Shown here one piece after another: positions 45,356 to 56,380 of a stretch of DNA of 64,000 nucleotides (position 1 is its first letter; each line of letters opens with the position of its first letter). This DNA comes from Phanerochaete sordida (Eukaryota > Basidiomycota > Agaricomycetes > Polyporales > Phanerochaetaceae), in contig BPQB01000010.1 in assembly GCA_019973155.2 (NCBI GenBank), forward strand, positions 558,001 through 622,000, in the 5' to 3' direction. Below the pieces are notes generated by a model, which saw only the letters and a list, made by a program, of their open reading frames with translations, ran no database searches and was not told the DNA's origin. Made by a program: the position numbers and the translations under genes.

Positions 45356-45363
45356 TACATAAG
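45356..45363 (+). promoter_or_regulatory. TATA-like TACATAAG of UDP-glycosyltransferase copy 2
   Basis: 64-71 bp before the start codon; the same octamer precedes copy 1. Confidence 0.5.
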
Positions 45364-45426
45364 TATGCAGCGGCCGACGCGAGCTGGGCACCCTGCACGC
45401 CTCCCAACCGCGAAACTCCACCTGCC

Positions 45427-47504
45427 ATGTCCGAGCCGCCCGCCCTGCACATTGTCACTGTCGCGTACGGCGGCTGGGGTGCGTCCCCGCGCGTCCCGTT
45501 GCACGCCGCCACTAACGAGCCGGGCAGGCCACGTGCGCCCGCTCTGCGCGCTCGCCGCGAACCTCGCCCGCCTGCGCGCGCCGCACCAGACCGTGCTCGT
45601 CGCGCCGTACAACCACGACAAAGTCGCCGCGGAGATCGCGAAGAACTTCGAGGAGGGCGAGGACGCGCTCCAGCGCCGCATCAGGTGCGCACCCGTGCCT
45701 GGCTGCTCGCTCATGTCTGACCCGCGCACCGCAGGGTCGTCGCGATCGAGACACACGCGACGAACATCTACGACTACGACGTCGTCGGCGCGTCCTTTGC
45801 GGCCGCGTACCAGAAGCTCGCGCGCGGCGAGCCCGTGACCTGCGCGTACCTGCAGCAGGAGCTGCCCGCGCTGTCCCCACCGCGCGGGCTGATCCTCGAT
45901 GTGAGCCGCCCCTCCGCGCACCCAACTGGAGCTGACAGCCGCGCAGATCATGGCGTACCCGCTGATGCAGACCGCGAGCAAGCTCGATGGGAATGTCAAG
46001 ATCCTGTGCTCAGGCGCCGGCTCGATGCTCGCGATCTACATGCTCACGATCGCCGGCGGACCGATATCTGCGGACGGCACGACCGCGTTCGAGCGGTTGG
46101 TCGAGGCGCAGAGGCAGAAGAGCGGCGCGACCATACGCGAGGCTGCCGATACCGTGCGTGTGCCGCACGTCTGGGCCTGGTACGGGCTTTGCGCTGACTG
46201 TATGCGCAGGTTGGGAGCGACCCGAGCGACAAGATTATGCAAGTGCCCGGCCTCCCGCCGATGTATGTCTACGAGAACTTCCCTCAGGAGGTACGCCTGC
46301 GCCGTCACTCGAGCATCCAGGCGTATGACGCTAACAGCCCCGCAGCTAGTCTCCAAGGTCCCCATGGGCTACGCCCGCTACCTCGCCCTGAAGTACGCCC
46401 ACCTCGCATCTCCCCCCTCTAACGAAATTCGCTCACAGGACTCAGAATGGTCAAAGAATGCGACGGCTTCATCGCGGCGTCTATGCCCTGCGTCGAGCCC
46501 GCAGAGGTCATCGCAGCCTTCACGAAATTCTACGCGCGCATGTCCAAGAAGCTCTACCTGCTCGGCCCGCTCCTGCCCACCACGCAGCGCGCCGCGGCCG
46601 CAGACGCGCAGCAGGCCGAGAAATCGCCCGAGGTCGGCGCGTTTCTCGCGCGCGCGCTGCAGGAGCACGGCGCGCGTTCTCTGGTATACGTGCGTTTTCG
46701 CGCAGTGTCCCTGCCGCGCATGAGCTCACGCGCGTCGCAGATCTCGTTCGGCACGCTCTTCTGGCCGACGCAGCCGGAGCAGGTGTGGACCTTCCTCGAC
46801 GTGCTCATCGAGAAGCAGATTCCCTTCGTGCGCCGCATCACCGTCTTCCCCACCCCCCGCGCTGATGTCCCCGCAGATCATGGCGCATGCGTCGAAGCTT
46901 GCGCAGGTGCCCGACGCCGTCAAAGCCAAGATCTCCGCGGCCGGCACCGGCCTGCTCGTCCCCTGGGCGCCGCAGCAGGCCATCCTCGAGCATCCCGTAC
47001 GTCGCCCGCCCGCCCGCCGCGCCCCCCGCCTGACTCACGCGCGCGCAGGCCACAGGCTGGTTCGTGACACACGCCGGCTTCAACAGCGTCGTCGAGGCCG
47101 TGTGCGCCGGCGTGCCCATGTGCGTCCCTCCCCTCTCTCCCCTCTCTCCTCGCCCCACCCGATTAGCACTGACTGAGAGCGCCAGGATCTGCTGGCCCTT
47201 CGCAGCCGACCAGCCGCTCAACACGGTGCACCTGACGGAGAACCTGCGCGCGGGCTACGAGCTGCTCGCGGTGCGCACGGGGCACGGCCTCCGCGCGCGC
47301 GCGCGCACGGGCACCGCGCCCGCGGGCACGCTCGACGCGGTGCGCGCCGAGGCGCGCGAGGTCCTCGTGCGCGCGTTTGGCGCGGACGGCGAGGAGAGGC
47401 GCGCGAATGTGGGGGCGCTCAGGGAGCGGAGTGAAGGGTTGTGGAGGCCTGGGGGCGGCGCGTGGCGTGCTGGGGAGGAGATGTTGGATGATTTGGCGGC
47501 GTGA
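45427..47504 (+). CDS. UDP-glycosyltransferase (GT1), copy 2
   Basis: Exons join(45427..45478, 45528..45684, 45735..45900, 45947..46153, 46210..46290, 46346..46392, 46446..46689, 46741..46827, 46877..46996, 47049..47119, 47186..47504), 516 aa. The motifs match copy 1: GGWGHVRP near residue 19, WAPQQAILEHP, THAGFNSVVEA, WPFAADQPLN. Exon lengths 52, 157, 166, 81, 87, 120 and 71 are identical to copy 1. Copy 2 has one extra 53-nt intron (46393-46445) that splits the exon encoding ALK-MVKECD, which is continuous in copy 1. It is followed 430 bp later by F-box copy 2. Predicted cytosolic sugar transfer to a small acceptor. Confidence 0.9.
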
Positions 47505-47934
47505 GTGCGCAAAGTTAGAGTAGTACCGTGGATCCGTATGTCGCTCGTCTCGTTTGGCTATCTCCTGCCTCGGCCTCAGCTTCGTCGCGGGCGTGACCAA
47601 GCGCAGACGCCAGAGCACGCGCCGCCCGAATCTTCAGCTCCCGGGGTAGCACACGGGGAGTCACTTTGCGTTGAACCAGGCTGGACATGTGGTCGTGATA
47701 TGGGAAGGCAGCGTCGGGCCCGACACGAACGTGTGCTGCGCGTGCCTGCCAAGCCCGCCCCCCGACGGCGCCACAAGGCACGGCGGGCGGGCGCATCAAA
47801 GAAGCGCGCCCTATCTCCCGTTATCCCGCGCAGCCATCTCCCGCCGTCCACGCAGGCCTCCGGAGCCCGATGCCGCCGCGCACATAAATACGCCCGACGC
47901 GACCGACGAGTTCCGCATCGACACCCGGCCTTCC
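47505..47934. promoter_or_regulatory. Short spacer and promoter of F-box gene copy 2
   Basis: 430 bp, GC-rich. A TATA-like CATAAATA lies at 47883-47890, 45-52 bp before the start codon. Confidence 0.5.
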
Positions 47935-49475
47935 ATGGGCTTCTGGCACACGCTCTGCGTCCACTGCGGCGTCGCCCCGAGCGGCGGCCCGCAGGAGTTC
48001 AGCGACTCCCTCAGCGAGCTCGACGAGGAGGCGACCAAGATGGCGGCGGCCATCGCCGCTTCAGGGCTCTGCACGCTGCCCGCGGCGGAGTTGCAGCCCG
48101 TCGTGCGCGGCGCACTCGACGCCGCGCAGGACGCGGACTTCCCCGAGGGGCTCGGCTACGGGGACTACGCGGAGACGTTCGTCGCGGTCGGCTACTGGGA
48201 CGCGCACGGCGGGGACGCGTTCTTCCGCAACCTCGACAAGTGGCGCATCCCCGACGGCCGCTGCGCCGAGGTGCGCCGCGTGTGCAACGCGGACGGCTAC
48301 GGCGGCAAGTTCAACACGCGCATCGTCGCCGGCGAGGACGGCGAGGAGCGGCGCGTCAACAGGCCGACGTACTGCGACCCGCCCGACTCGCCGTGCGTGT
48401 TCGTGTGCGAGCGCTGCTTCTACTACCTCAAGCACTGGATCGACATGGGCGAGCTTGGCCCCCTGCCCGACCGCCGGTGCGCGTTCCCCAACGAGACAGA
48501 GCCCGTCTCGTTTGCAGGCGAGCTGTACGAGATCATCAACGTGTACACCGGCGAGAACAGAGGTGAGTTCCGTCCACCCAGCCTTTTCTAGATCGAGATA
48601 CGACCACGCCCATGGGCAGAGTTCAACAGCCTCATCGAAGACTGCATCGACTACGACGGCATCCAGAACTCCCTGCAGCAATGCCAAGACGCGCTGCTCT
48701 ACGACGGCTGCTGGAAGAACATGGACCACACCGCGCGCGCCATCGAACAGGGGCTGCGCGACGACGACCTCGTCCCCGCCGTCATGCACGACATCCGCGC
48801 GTGGATGTTCATGCGCCCCGACATGTACGCCCCGCCCCCGTCTCTCCGCACACACAACTGACAGCTGCACGCAGGTGGCCCGAACCCCCGCTGAAGATCC
48901 GCACACCGACCTTCACGCCGTACGCGCCCCTCGCGCACTCGCGCACGCCGCGCATCGCCACGCTCCCGCTCGAGCTGCTCGTCCCGCTGCTCGCGGCGCT
49001 CCCGCTGGCATCCCTGCTCCGCCTCTCCGCGACGTGCCGCGCGCTGCGGTGCCAGCTCACGGCGCCCGCGCTGCTCGACGCCGTGCTGCGCGCGAGCCTC
49101 GCGCGCGGGGCGCTCGCGTGGCTCGCGCCCGTGCCCGGCCTGCCGGACGACGAGATGCGCGCGGCGCGCGAGACGCTGTGCGAGTGGCTCCCGCGCGGCG
49201 CGGCGCTGGGCGAGGGCGCGGACCCGCTCGCGCACGCGGCGTTCCCGCGCCTCGCGTTCGTCGCCGCGTGCTGCGCGAGCGACTCGATGCGCAGCCGGCG
49301 CCGGCTGTGGGGCCAGGTGCGCCAGTTCGCGCGCCTGTGGCGCGAGTACCGCGTGCGCGGCTGGGCGCACGACTGGTTCTTCGACTCGCGCGAGCTGGAG
49401 GGGTGCAAGGATACGTGGGTGGACAGGCCGGCGCATTGGCGGATTGACCGGGGCGAGGCTGCGGCTGATGCGTAG
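47935..49475 (+). CDS. F-box protein with Cys-rich N-terminal domain, copy 2
   Basis: Exons join(47935..48562, 48620..48824, 48875..49475), 477 aa. Domain order is as in copy 1: N-terminal MGFWHTLCVHCG and CERCFYYLKHW (possible zinc ligands), DYDGIQ..RAWMFMRPD, the F-box segment IATLPLELLVPLLAALPLAS, and a helical end with RRRLWGQVRQFARLWREYR. Introns fall at the same positions as in copy 1. The C-terminus is longer by about 30 residues (CKDTWVDRPAHW..). Codon third positions are more GC-rich than in copy 1. The likely role is SCF substrate adaptor; target unknown. Confidence 0.75.
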
Positions 49476-50078
49476 CCAATGTTTGCAGAGTTTTCATAGC
49501 TTGGGTCTAATTTCAAGGGTTATTATCTGTTGGCAAAGATACAGCGAAGTCATCTGTTGACTCGAATGTTGGAATATCATATCTTCAGGTGTTTGTTCAA
49601 TGTAACCAGCCTCGCATTTCGTTTTGGAGCCTTATTCATATACGGGCGTGAATTGCGGCTGTGTACAACAGCTACTAGAGCCTAGAGAAACCTTCGACGT
49701 CTGTAGGACTATCGTGAGGTATCTCGACGCGACCAATGATGTTGGAGATCGCAGTCCCCACGCCGCGCCGTGTGCTGAATTATTGAGCATACGCGAACCG
49801 TGGTGCTTGCCCACCGCACCACGGCCTTGCGTAGGGCTGGCTTCTTGTGTTTCGCTGCGGAAGCGGATGAGACGTACACACGACCCGTGCACACCACTAG
49901 CGCCCTGCGGCGAGGAGCGTTGTGCGCCACGCACTCCAAGGAAGGCGGCGAATATGGAGGTGGCGACAACACCACTCGACACCATCCTATGACGCAAAAT
50001 ACCCAGCAACACCTTTATAATACACGAAACTCGACTTACCCCCGCATCCCTCACTGATTCTCCCACATTGCACACGAC
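49476..50078. other. Intergenic, no gene seen
   Basis: 603 bp. The right end has CTTTATAATACACG around 50011-50024, a TATA-like element about 60 bp before the next start codon. A minus-strand frame spanning 49632-50519 is a shadow of the next gene. Confidence 0.45.
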
Positions 50079-50484
50079 ATGTCTGGCAAAATCCGACGCA
50101 GCGACCTCCGCGGTGACAGCGACACCACCGTCACCGACGACACCCTCACCTTCAAGAAGGCGTACCAGACTGTGGGCAGGCCGCCCGTCGTTGAGAATAT
50201 CAACGAGCAGTACGCCCAAGATCCTCCCCGTGTACGTTGTCGACGACGCTCTAGATGACTCCCTCCAGTGCTGACTTCTCGTCGCGTAGAACGAGCCCCT
50301 AGAAACCAGCTCGGAGAGAAAGACTCTCGGAAAGAAGTGGGGGGCATATGATGAGGACTTGGAGCAGGCACCGAAGGAGCAGGTGCTCGGCGACCAGCCG
50401 GGGGGTAGGACGCAGAAGTGGGCGCAGATGAGCGACATGGCGCAGGAGAGCAGCGTGCACCCGAACTCGTCGGGCGACGCTTGA
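50079..50484 (+). CDS. Small acidic/polar protein of unknown function
   Basis: Exons join(50079..50231, 50290..50484), 115 aa. Hydrophilic throughout, with Thr/Asp-rich TVTDDTLTFKKAYQTVG and a C-terminal half containing two Trp in KKWGAYDEDL and TQKWAQMSD. No hydrophobic core, signal peptide or known motif; probably disordered. The spliced frame, a good donor (GTACGT), CGTAG acceptor and a TATA-like box upstream support a real gene. Confidence 0.6.
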
Positions 50485-51021
50485 AAGCCTCTGAGGGCTG
50501 CAAAGAAATAACCAAGCACATTTGTACAACAGCACGATACAATAAATTCATGTGCCTATCTGAGCAGAACGTCGATAGCGTGCACCGCAGAGTTAGGTTG
50601 AGAACAGAAGTGCGCACGAACGTCGAAAACCACGGAGCCCGGACGCCGACGCCTCAGGCGCACGTTAGCGCTGGATTGACGGGGATCTGTGAGAGCTTGC
50701 ACTCTTTCCTCACTCGTTCCTTGCACTTGGCTCGTCTTAGTCGTTCCCCATATCCATCGTCCCTGGCTGCGCTCGACTGCGCAGACTCGGTGCACGCAGC
50801 CGACCGCCCAAAGCTACCGAACGATACACCGCAATTTGAAAGCCTATCTGACGCCTCTGCGTCCCATGTGCTAGCACGGCTGAGCGACCGCATGCATCTG
50901 GCGTCCCCGCACGGAGCAGCTGGGGACCGTGGGGGGACATGAGCAGAACCTTGATATATCGCTCCTGGTGCGGTCTTGTCCCCGCATCCTGCTTCTCAGA
51001 CCGCGACCAGCGCGGACCGCG
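50485..51021. other. Intergenic, no gene seen
   Basis: 537 bp; contains the 3' flank of the small protein gene and the promoter of the arrestin-like gene, which has no clear TATA box. Confidence 0.4.
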
Positions 51022-53405
51022 ATGTCGCTCCTCCGCAACGTCCTCCGGAAGAACAGCGCGAGCACCGACACGCCCGCGGGGCTCTCGCAGCGGGCGCAGG
51101 ACGGCCTGCTCGCGGCGGCGCTGCGGCGCTCCGCCGACGCCGTCTCGCTGCGCTCCGCGGGCGGCCTCTCCGTGCACAGCGTGCGCTCGCTCGCGGAGAG
51201 CGTGACGAGCTTCGCGTCGGGCCTCCTCGGCGGCAGGCGCGTCCCGAAGCGGCGCAGGCCCGAGGTCTCGCGCCTCGGCGTGCCGACGTGGTACAACAAG
51301 GACCCGCCGCCGCCGCGCGAGGCGCCTGGCACCGAGACGATCGAGCTCGCGGGCCGGCCGTACACCTGCGCGCACGCGTTCCCGCTCAAGGCGGTGGACG
51401 CGAAGGAGGGCGAGGAGCCGTACTGCTGTCTCGTGCTGTACAGCTACGCAGACCCGTCGCTGTCATCTGCTAAGTACTACGATGATAGTGAGTCCGTGAC
51501 AGCCTCGCAGATGACATGGCGCGTTGATGACATTGCTCCCTAGCTGTAGTACGGGGTGAATTGAGACTATTCCTGCCCAAACCAGACTCAATATCGTCGG
51601 TCAGCATTTGGGTAAGCGTCGTATCAGCCAAAGGTCTTCGCTTGGCTGATTTGCTACAAGTTAATTGGCAGAACAGAAAGCGTATTTAGCGTTAACGAGG
51701 ACCCCCTCGTGCGGTACCGTGTAAACCTATGGGATCGAAGGGAAAACCAAGGCCCTTTTGGCGATAAGCTGCCCACGAACCGGACGCTGGTCCTCGTGAG
51801 TAGCTAGAGCCTTGACTCGTCGCCTTAGCTGATAAGCATTACAGCCCTTCGAGTTTCCAGTATTTCCACAGGACATTGTACTGCAGAAGCAAGACTCTTC
51901 TGTGAGCACGTTCTCCATTTACCTCGCCGAATCCTTGACGAGCGTATCCCAGAATGTCACCAGAGTTCCCCTACCTCGTAGGTCCTCGTCACATTTCGCC
52001 TGTGTCGATTATTGAACCGTGCCTGCAGCGACGTTCAAATACAGCCAAGTCGGGCACTTTTCCGGAGAGGTCAAGTATTACTTCGGCATAAATGTCAAAA
52101 GGTCGGCGATGATGTCGTTTGACGATAGGTACACTCTGCCGCTTGCCTGCTATACTTGTTGTGCTGACGAAGCTTAGCTGGAATATCCCTTTCTTCTACT
52201 ACCAAGTACGACAGCCGATACCTCGCGAGCTGACTGCTTTTCCTTTCATCTCCGACCGCGAAGACTGGCCGTACAACCGCGAGGAGATCGGCGGATGGAC
52301 GATCACTCCGTTCGGCGGGAGAGGCCGCTTCCGAGGGGAGGTCGTCGAGATCGAAGGCCTAGTGAGCACACCCACAATCTCCCCACCACCGCACACTCAC
52401 CCCCCGCAGCTCGGCGTGCAGGCCCCCGAGGTGTACGCCCCGGGCCAGACCGTGCGCTGGAGCGTCCTCCTCTGGTCGAAGCACATCCCCGCGCTCGAGG
52501 CGCTCGCGGACCCCGCACAGCCGGGCCTCGACGCCGTGCTCCTGCGCGCGACGCTCTTCGGCCGCGACGTGCTCCAGCCGAAGAACGCCGCGCGCCGCAA
52601 CCGCAACCTGCAGCGCCTCGCGCAGGGCCGCGTCTGGCGCGCCGACGACGGGCCGCCCGCCGACGACACGCTCCCGCCGCTCCGCGGGCCGCCGCGCGCG
52701 AGCGGGTGGGCGAGCCGCGGCGCGGCGGCGGAGCCCGCGGAGGTGCCCGTGCCGACGTCCCCGGCGCCGGCGCAGAAGCGGCCGCGCTTCCAGGACGTCA
52801 TCACGGCAGAGGAGGAGGGCGACGACGACGATGATGGCGAGACGGTCGCGGCTGGGGAGCCTGAGGAGAAGCGGAGCCCGTCGCCGGCGTCGAGCGAGGA
52901 GGAGCTGCCCGACTTCCCGGACATGGCGCCGCAGGAGGCGACCGTCCGCCTGGACGGCGACGTGCGCATCCCGGAGCGGCTGGGGCCCAGTTTTCGGCAC
53001 ATGTGGATGGGGTGAGTCGGATTTGTGCTCTAGCGCGTGTGCAGACGTTGATTTCTATCTCACAGACGAGAGGTGTGCTCGACTCAGCCTATGGCCGTAC
53101 CGAGATACTAACACCTCGTTGAGTACGTCCTGCAGGTGACATTCACCCACCCTGAGTACCAGCACATCTCGCCGTCCGCGCCGGGCATCTATGCCGAGAC
53201 CCCGATCTGGCTCGTCACGGGCAGACCTCAGCTGGCCGACGCGCCTCTCGGGGATGCGCCTCTCGACGATTCGTATCTGCAGGAACTTCCTGTCGTCGGC
53301 AATGCAATCGCTCTTGGGCAGGACCCGCTGTATGCGGACCTGACCCAGGGAGCATACAGCTCGCAAGAGAGGTCGTCGGAGCAGAAGCGGATGGTGATGA
53401 CCTAA
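51022..53405 (+). CDS. Arrestin-like protein
   Basis: Exons join(51022..51487, 51544..51611, 51661..51795, 51845..51901, 51953..51977, 52029..52128, 52178..52361, 52410..53011, 53066..53072, 53124..53405), 641 aa. The joined protein reads as a two-lobed arrestin-type beta sandwich. The N-lobe includes TVVRGELRLFLPKPDSISSV and LVLPFEFPVFPQD. The linking strand is NVTRVPLPPTFKYSQVGHFSGEVKYYFG. The C-lobe includes LGVQAPEVYAPGQTVRWSVLLWS, and VRLDGDVRIPERLGPSF continuing as YVLQVTF. An acidic Ser-rich insert (about residues 460-520) splits the C-lobe. The N-terminal 90 residues are Ser/Arg-rich. One exon is only 7 nt (ACGAGAG) and restores phase. Fungal arrestins often adapt ubiquitin ligases to membrane cargo; no PPxY motif was seen here. 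The family call rests on fold-like pattern memory. Confidence 0.7.
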
Positions 53406-53492
53406 AGCAAAGAGCAGAATGTATCGATAGTCGGGTATGTGTAGCGTAGAATTACAGGAGGTGTATTTCTAGAGGATGTATTGTCAATGGTA

Positions 53493-55074
53493 TCACGCCG
53501 ACTTTTGCTCTTCTTCTGCTCTGACCACCGAGTCGACTCCAGCCGCAGGGGTTTCAGAAGCATGTATGCGCCTCGACCTTACTCTCCTGCGCGTGTTTTC
53601 TTCGCGAAGCTGCTTTTCCAGGGCGTCCAGCTTGGCTTGATCCTCGGCCTTCCCGTCCTCTGCGGCAAACGGATCGGGGTTCTTGAGCTTAAAGCCAAGC
53701 TTCTTCTTGATCTTCCCGACGTAGCCGACCTCCGTGATGCTGCTGCGCGCAACCTTGTCGTAGTACCGACGGCGAGGGGACATGAGCGCGATGACGTGCG
53801 GCGGCGGGCCCTTGTTCGCGCGGTTAAGCGTGCGCTGGAGGACCTCGCCCCTGCGCTCACGTTGCCGTTCGCGCGTCTTGTTCTCGATCTTCGCGGTGCG
53901 TGCGGCCTTGATCTGCTCGAGCATCTCTGGCGGGAAGGGCCGCTGTGCGCGCTTGCCCTCGCGCGCATAGCTCTCCATCAGTTGCCGCAGTACCGTCTGA
54001 ATCGGCTCCTCTGCGTGCGGGTCAGCGGCGGGGCGCACGGTGCGAGGTGGCGAGGGACGTACTCCACTCCTTCTGCAGGTAGTTCCACATGGGCTGGAAG
54101 TCCCCATTCTCGAGCATCCGCTCCGCGCGCGCCTCGCGGTCAACGTCGCGCAAAGTCTCGAAGTTGCTCATGAACTGCGCCGTGCGGCGCGCCCGTGCGG
54201 CGCGCCGCCAGTTGACCATGCCGGAGAGGTGGGCGGGCTCGGGCTTCATCCGTGGCAGAGGGCCGTTGTAGACAGAGGGCATGACGTACCCGCCGGTCAG
54301 AATGGGGCGGTTCTTCCACATCCTCTGCCAAGCCTGCGCCAAATGAGCGGAGAGCAAACGGTAGAAAGCGTGGGCGCGCACCAGCTCTGCCCCAATATAC
54401 CGTGCCATCGACTGCTTCTCCCTCCTGATGTATACCATCTTGCTATACCTCTGCAACACTGCCTGCCAGTGTTTATCTCCCGCATTTGCCTTCTGTATAA
54501 CCTCGAGCAACTGCAGGGGTCGGTCGTAAGCTAGAGACAGAACTGAAACCTCAAAGACCTACCTTGTGAGCAGACCTCAGCTTCAGTTTCGTCTGTTGCG
54601 GGCTCGTCAAGTGCTGGTTCTTCCGAAAGTGCTGAGTTATTTTCCATCTGATCTGAAGGACACGGATGTCACGGTACGAAGTCAGGACGGAGGCAGGAGA
54701 CGCACCTCTTCCGTCGGCGCAGCACGAAGCAAACTACGGTACAGCCGCAACACGGGCTGCCAATGTGCACGGAGGTCCCAAAACGGCACGTTCGGTGTAA
54801 TTCTGCGCAGGGGCTGGATTTCTCGCGCAATCTTTGCACGCAAGGCGAGCGAAGCCCTCGAAGGACGGTAGACTGGGGGCTTAACCAGGGTGGTGTCTTC
54901 GACGGCGCTGCCGGCGTCGTGCGACGTTCCATTCGACGCCGTCGTCAGCGTGCATTTTTGGGGAGCAGTTCCTGCGAGCAATAAGAATAGGGCAGGGCAG
55001 TCATGAGGTGGAGGCGGCGTACTGGGGATGCTCGTTACATGAGCTCGAATGCGCCGAAGGCAAAGAGCGAACAT
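53493..55074 (-). CDS. LYR-motif (complex 1 LYR domain) protein, probably mitochondrial
   Basis: Exons complement(53493..54010, 54063..54510, 54563..54652, 54706..55074), 474 aa. The N-terminus is basic and Ser/Thr/Ala-rich with few acids (MFALCLRRIRAHVTS), as in mitochondrial presequences. Residues about 107-150 carry VLRLYRSLLRAAP, the LYR motif, followed by the basic helix ITQHFRKNQHL typical of the family. LYR proteins bind acyl-ACP and act in Fe-S transfer or respiratory/ribosome assembly. This one is far longer than the usual 80-150 residues, with a large basic C-terminal extension. The last 30 codons are uncertain: GTAAGG..GTCAG at about 53507-53568 could be an intron changing the C-terminus. 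Confidence 0.72.
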
Positions 55075-55774
55075 GCCTAGGCGCCCACCCAGCTCGTGGC
55101 GTCTCCAAATATTCCGCCTCTCCTCGCTCTCCCGCCCCTTACCATCGAAACTGGGTCCTCGACCACCGAGGTTGCCTCATCTTGCAATGCGTCACAGATA
55201 CTGGCGGTCTGCGATGGACTCTGTGTGTATTCTTTTGTGCGTGCGAACGCGCCATTGACGCTAATTAAACAGCATATATTCAGTCCGAATTGCATTGAAT
55301 TATCGAAGTCGCGCCCTTCTGGGTGCATATAGATCTTGCTCTGGTGCATTAGTGAGGAGCACAATTTCGTCCGTCTGCTCATTTTTTTTCGCAGCAGTCC
55401 TCAGAATACGGAGTCTTACGCGATGCTCCTTGCGCTTCGCAGGATCCGCGGGAAGCTACGCCCAAGAAGTCTATTAACGGGCACCGTTGCCTAGCCATGG
55501 CTACCGCGGGCTGTGTTCTTCGGTCAAGGGGCGACCTTCCTGACCCGCCATACACAGCACGATAGCAACACGCTTGTAATGAATGTAGGTGCGTCCCTCG
55601 CGACTCCAGTGCTGTCCCGGAATGAATAGGAATTAAACGAACGTAAGGTGAATGTACCGCCTTCCCCGCCTTCCCTCTCCAAGCTATACACCCCGCCTCC
55701 GCTCTAGAGTGATCACACTCCGCCGCTTGGCAGAAACAGTCTGCCTGGCATGCACTCTAGCCTCCGCCTCCTCG
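55075..55774. other. Intergenic, no gene seen
   Basis: 700 bp between the LYR-protein start and the cupin-like gene stop; AT-richer middle, short frames only. Confidence 0.45.
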
Positions 55775-56380
55775 TCACCCCGATGCAGGCGTGGTAACGA
55801 TCTGGTCGCTGGTGCAGGCGCCCTCGCCGACGACGACGTGCGGCGGAATGATACCACCGGTGAAGGGGATCTGCAGCGCACGCGTCTGCTGGTTTGAAGG
55901 GTAGCTCGTGTTGTGCCCGGTGCCCGTCGTGTCCACGGCGATGATGATGCCGTTGTCGCCCCCAAGCACGAAGGCGTCATCCGTACCGTGGGGCAGCGTC
56001 ACATGCGCGACGCCGGACAGGAAGACGACGAGCCTGCGCACGCACGCGCATCAGCCGTGGTTGAAATTTGCACAGCCTGGGTGTACGTACTGGGGATGCG
56101 GCGCGTTGTGGACCCCGCCCTCGAAGCGTGGCGGCAGCACGGTGTACGTCGCGTTTGCCAGATTGTTGATGTCCATCGAGGAAGCCCCGGCGGTGCCCGC
56201 GCCGACGGAAGTCGCAAACGGGTCCGTGAGCCGCCAACACTCGAGCGCGGAGTTGTTGTTCTTCGTCACGATGGCACTCAGCTCGAGGAAGGTGCCGTTG
56301 CTCGCGGGCAGAACGGGGCTGAGCGCGTGCGCGCTTGACGCAGCGGCGAAGAGGCACGCGGCGAGACGAGCGAACCACAT
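55775..56380 (-). CDS. Small secreted protein, cupin-like
   Basis: Exons complement(55775..56033, 56091..56380), 182 aa. Starts with a clear signal peptide (MWFARLAACLFAAASSAHA). The mature part is beta-rich and contains a conserved-looking core: CWRLTDPFATS, GVAHVTLPHGTDDAFVLGG, GTGHNTSYPS and GGIIPPHVVVGEG, resembling small cupin-fold secreted proteins of basidiomycetes. Two Cys (ECW and GACTS) could form one disulfide. No full metal-binding cupin His set was recognised, so enzyme activity is not claimed. The start at 56380 was chosen over in-frame upstream Met codons because it begins the signal peptide and follows a TATA box by about 90 bp. Confidence 0.75.

Larger units (their letters stand above)
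44868..45426. promoter_or_regulatory. Upstream region of UDP-glycosyltransferase copy 2
   Basis: 559 bp. Contains the segment duplicated at 40767-40899, a GATA palindrome and a TACATAAG box. Confidence 0.5.

Noticed and set aside
49632..50519. 295-codon minus-strand frame
   Set aside because: Overlaps the better supported spliced gene at 50079-50484 on the other strand and has no motif.
51022..51543. Separate 173-residue single-exon gene
   Set aside because: The last 19 codons are intron; splicing at 51488-51543 continues into arrestin-like sequence, so it is the first exon of a larger gene.
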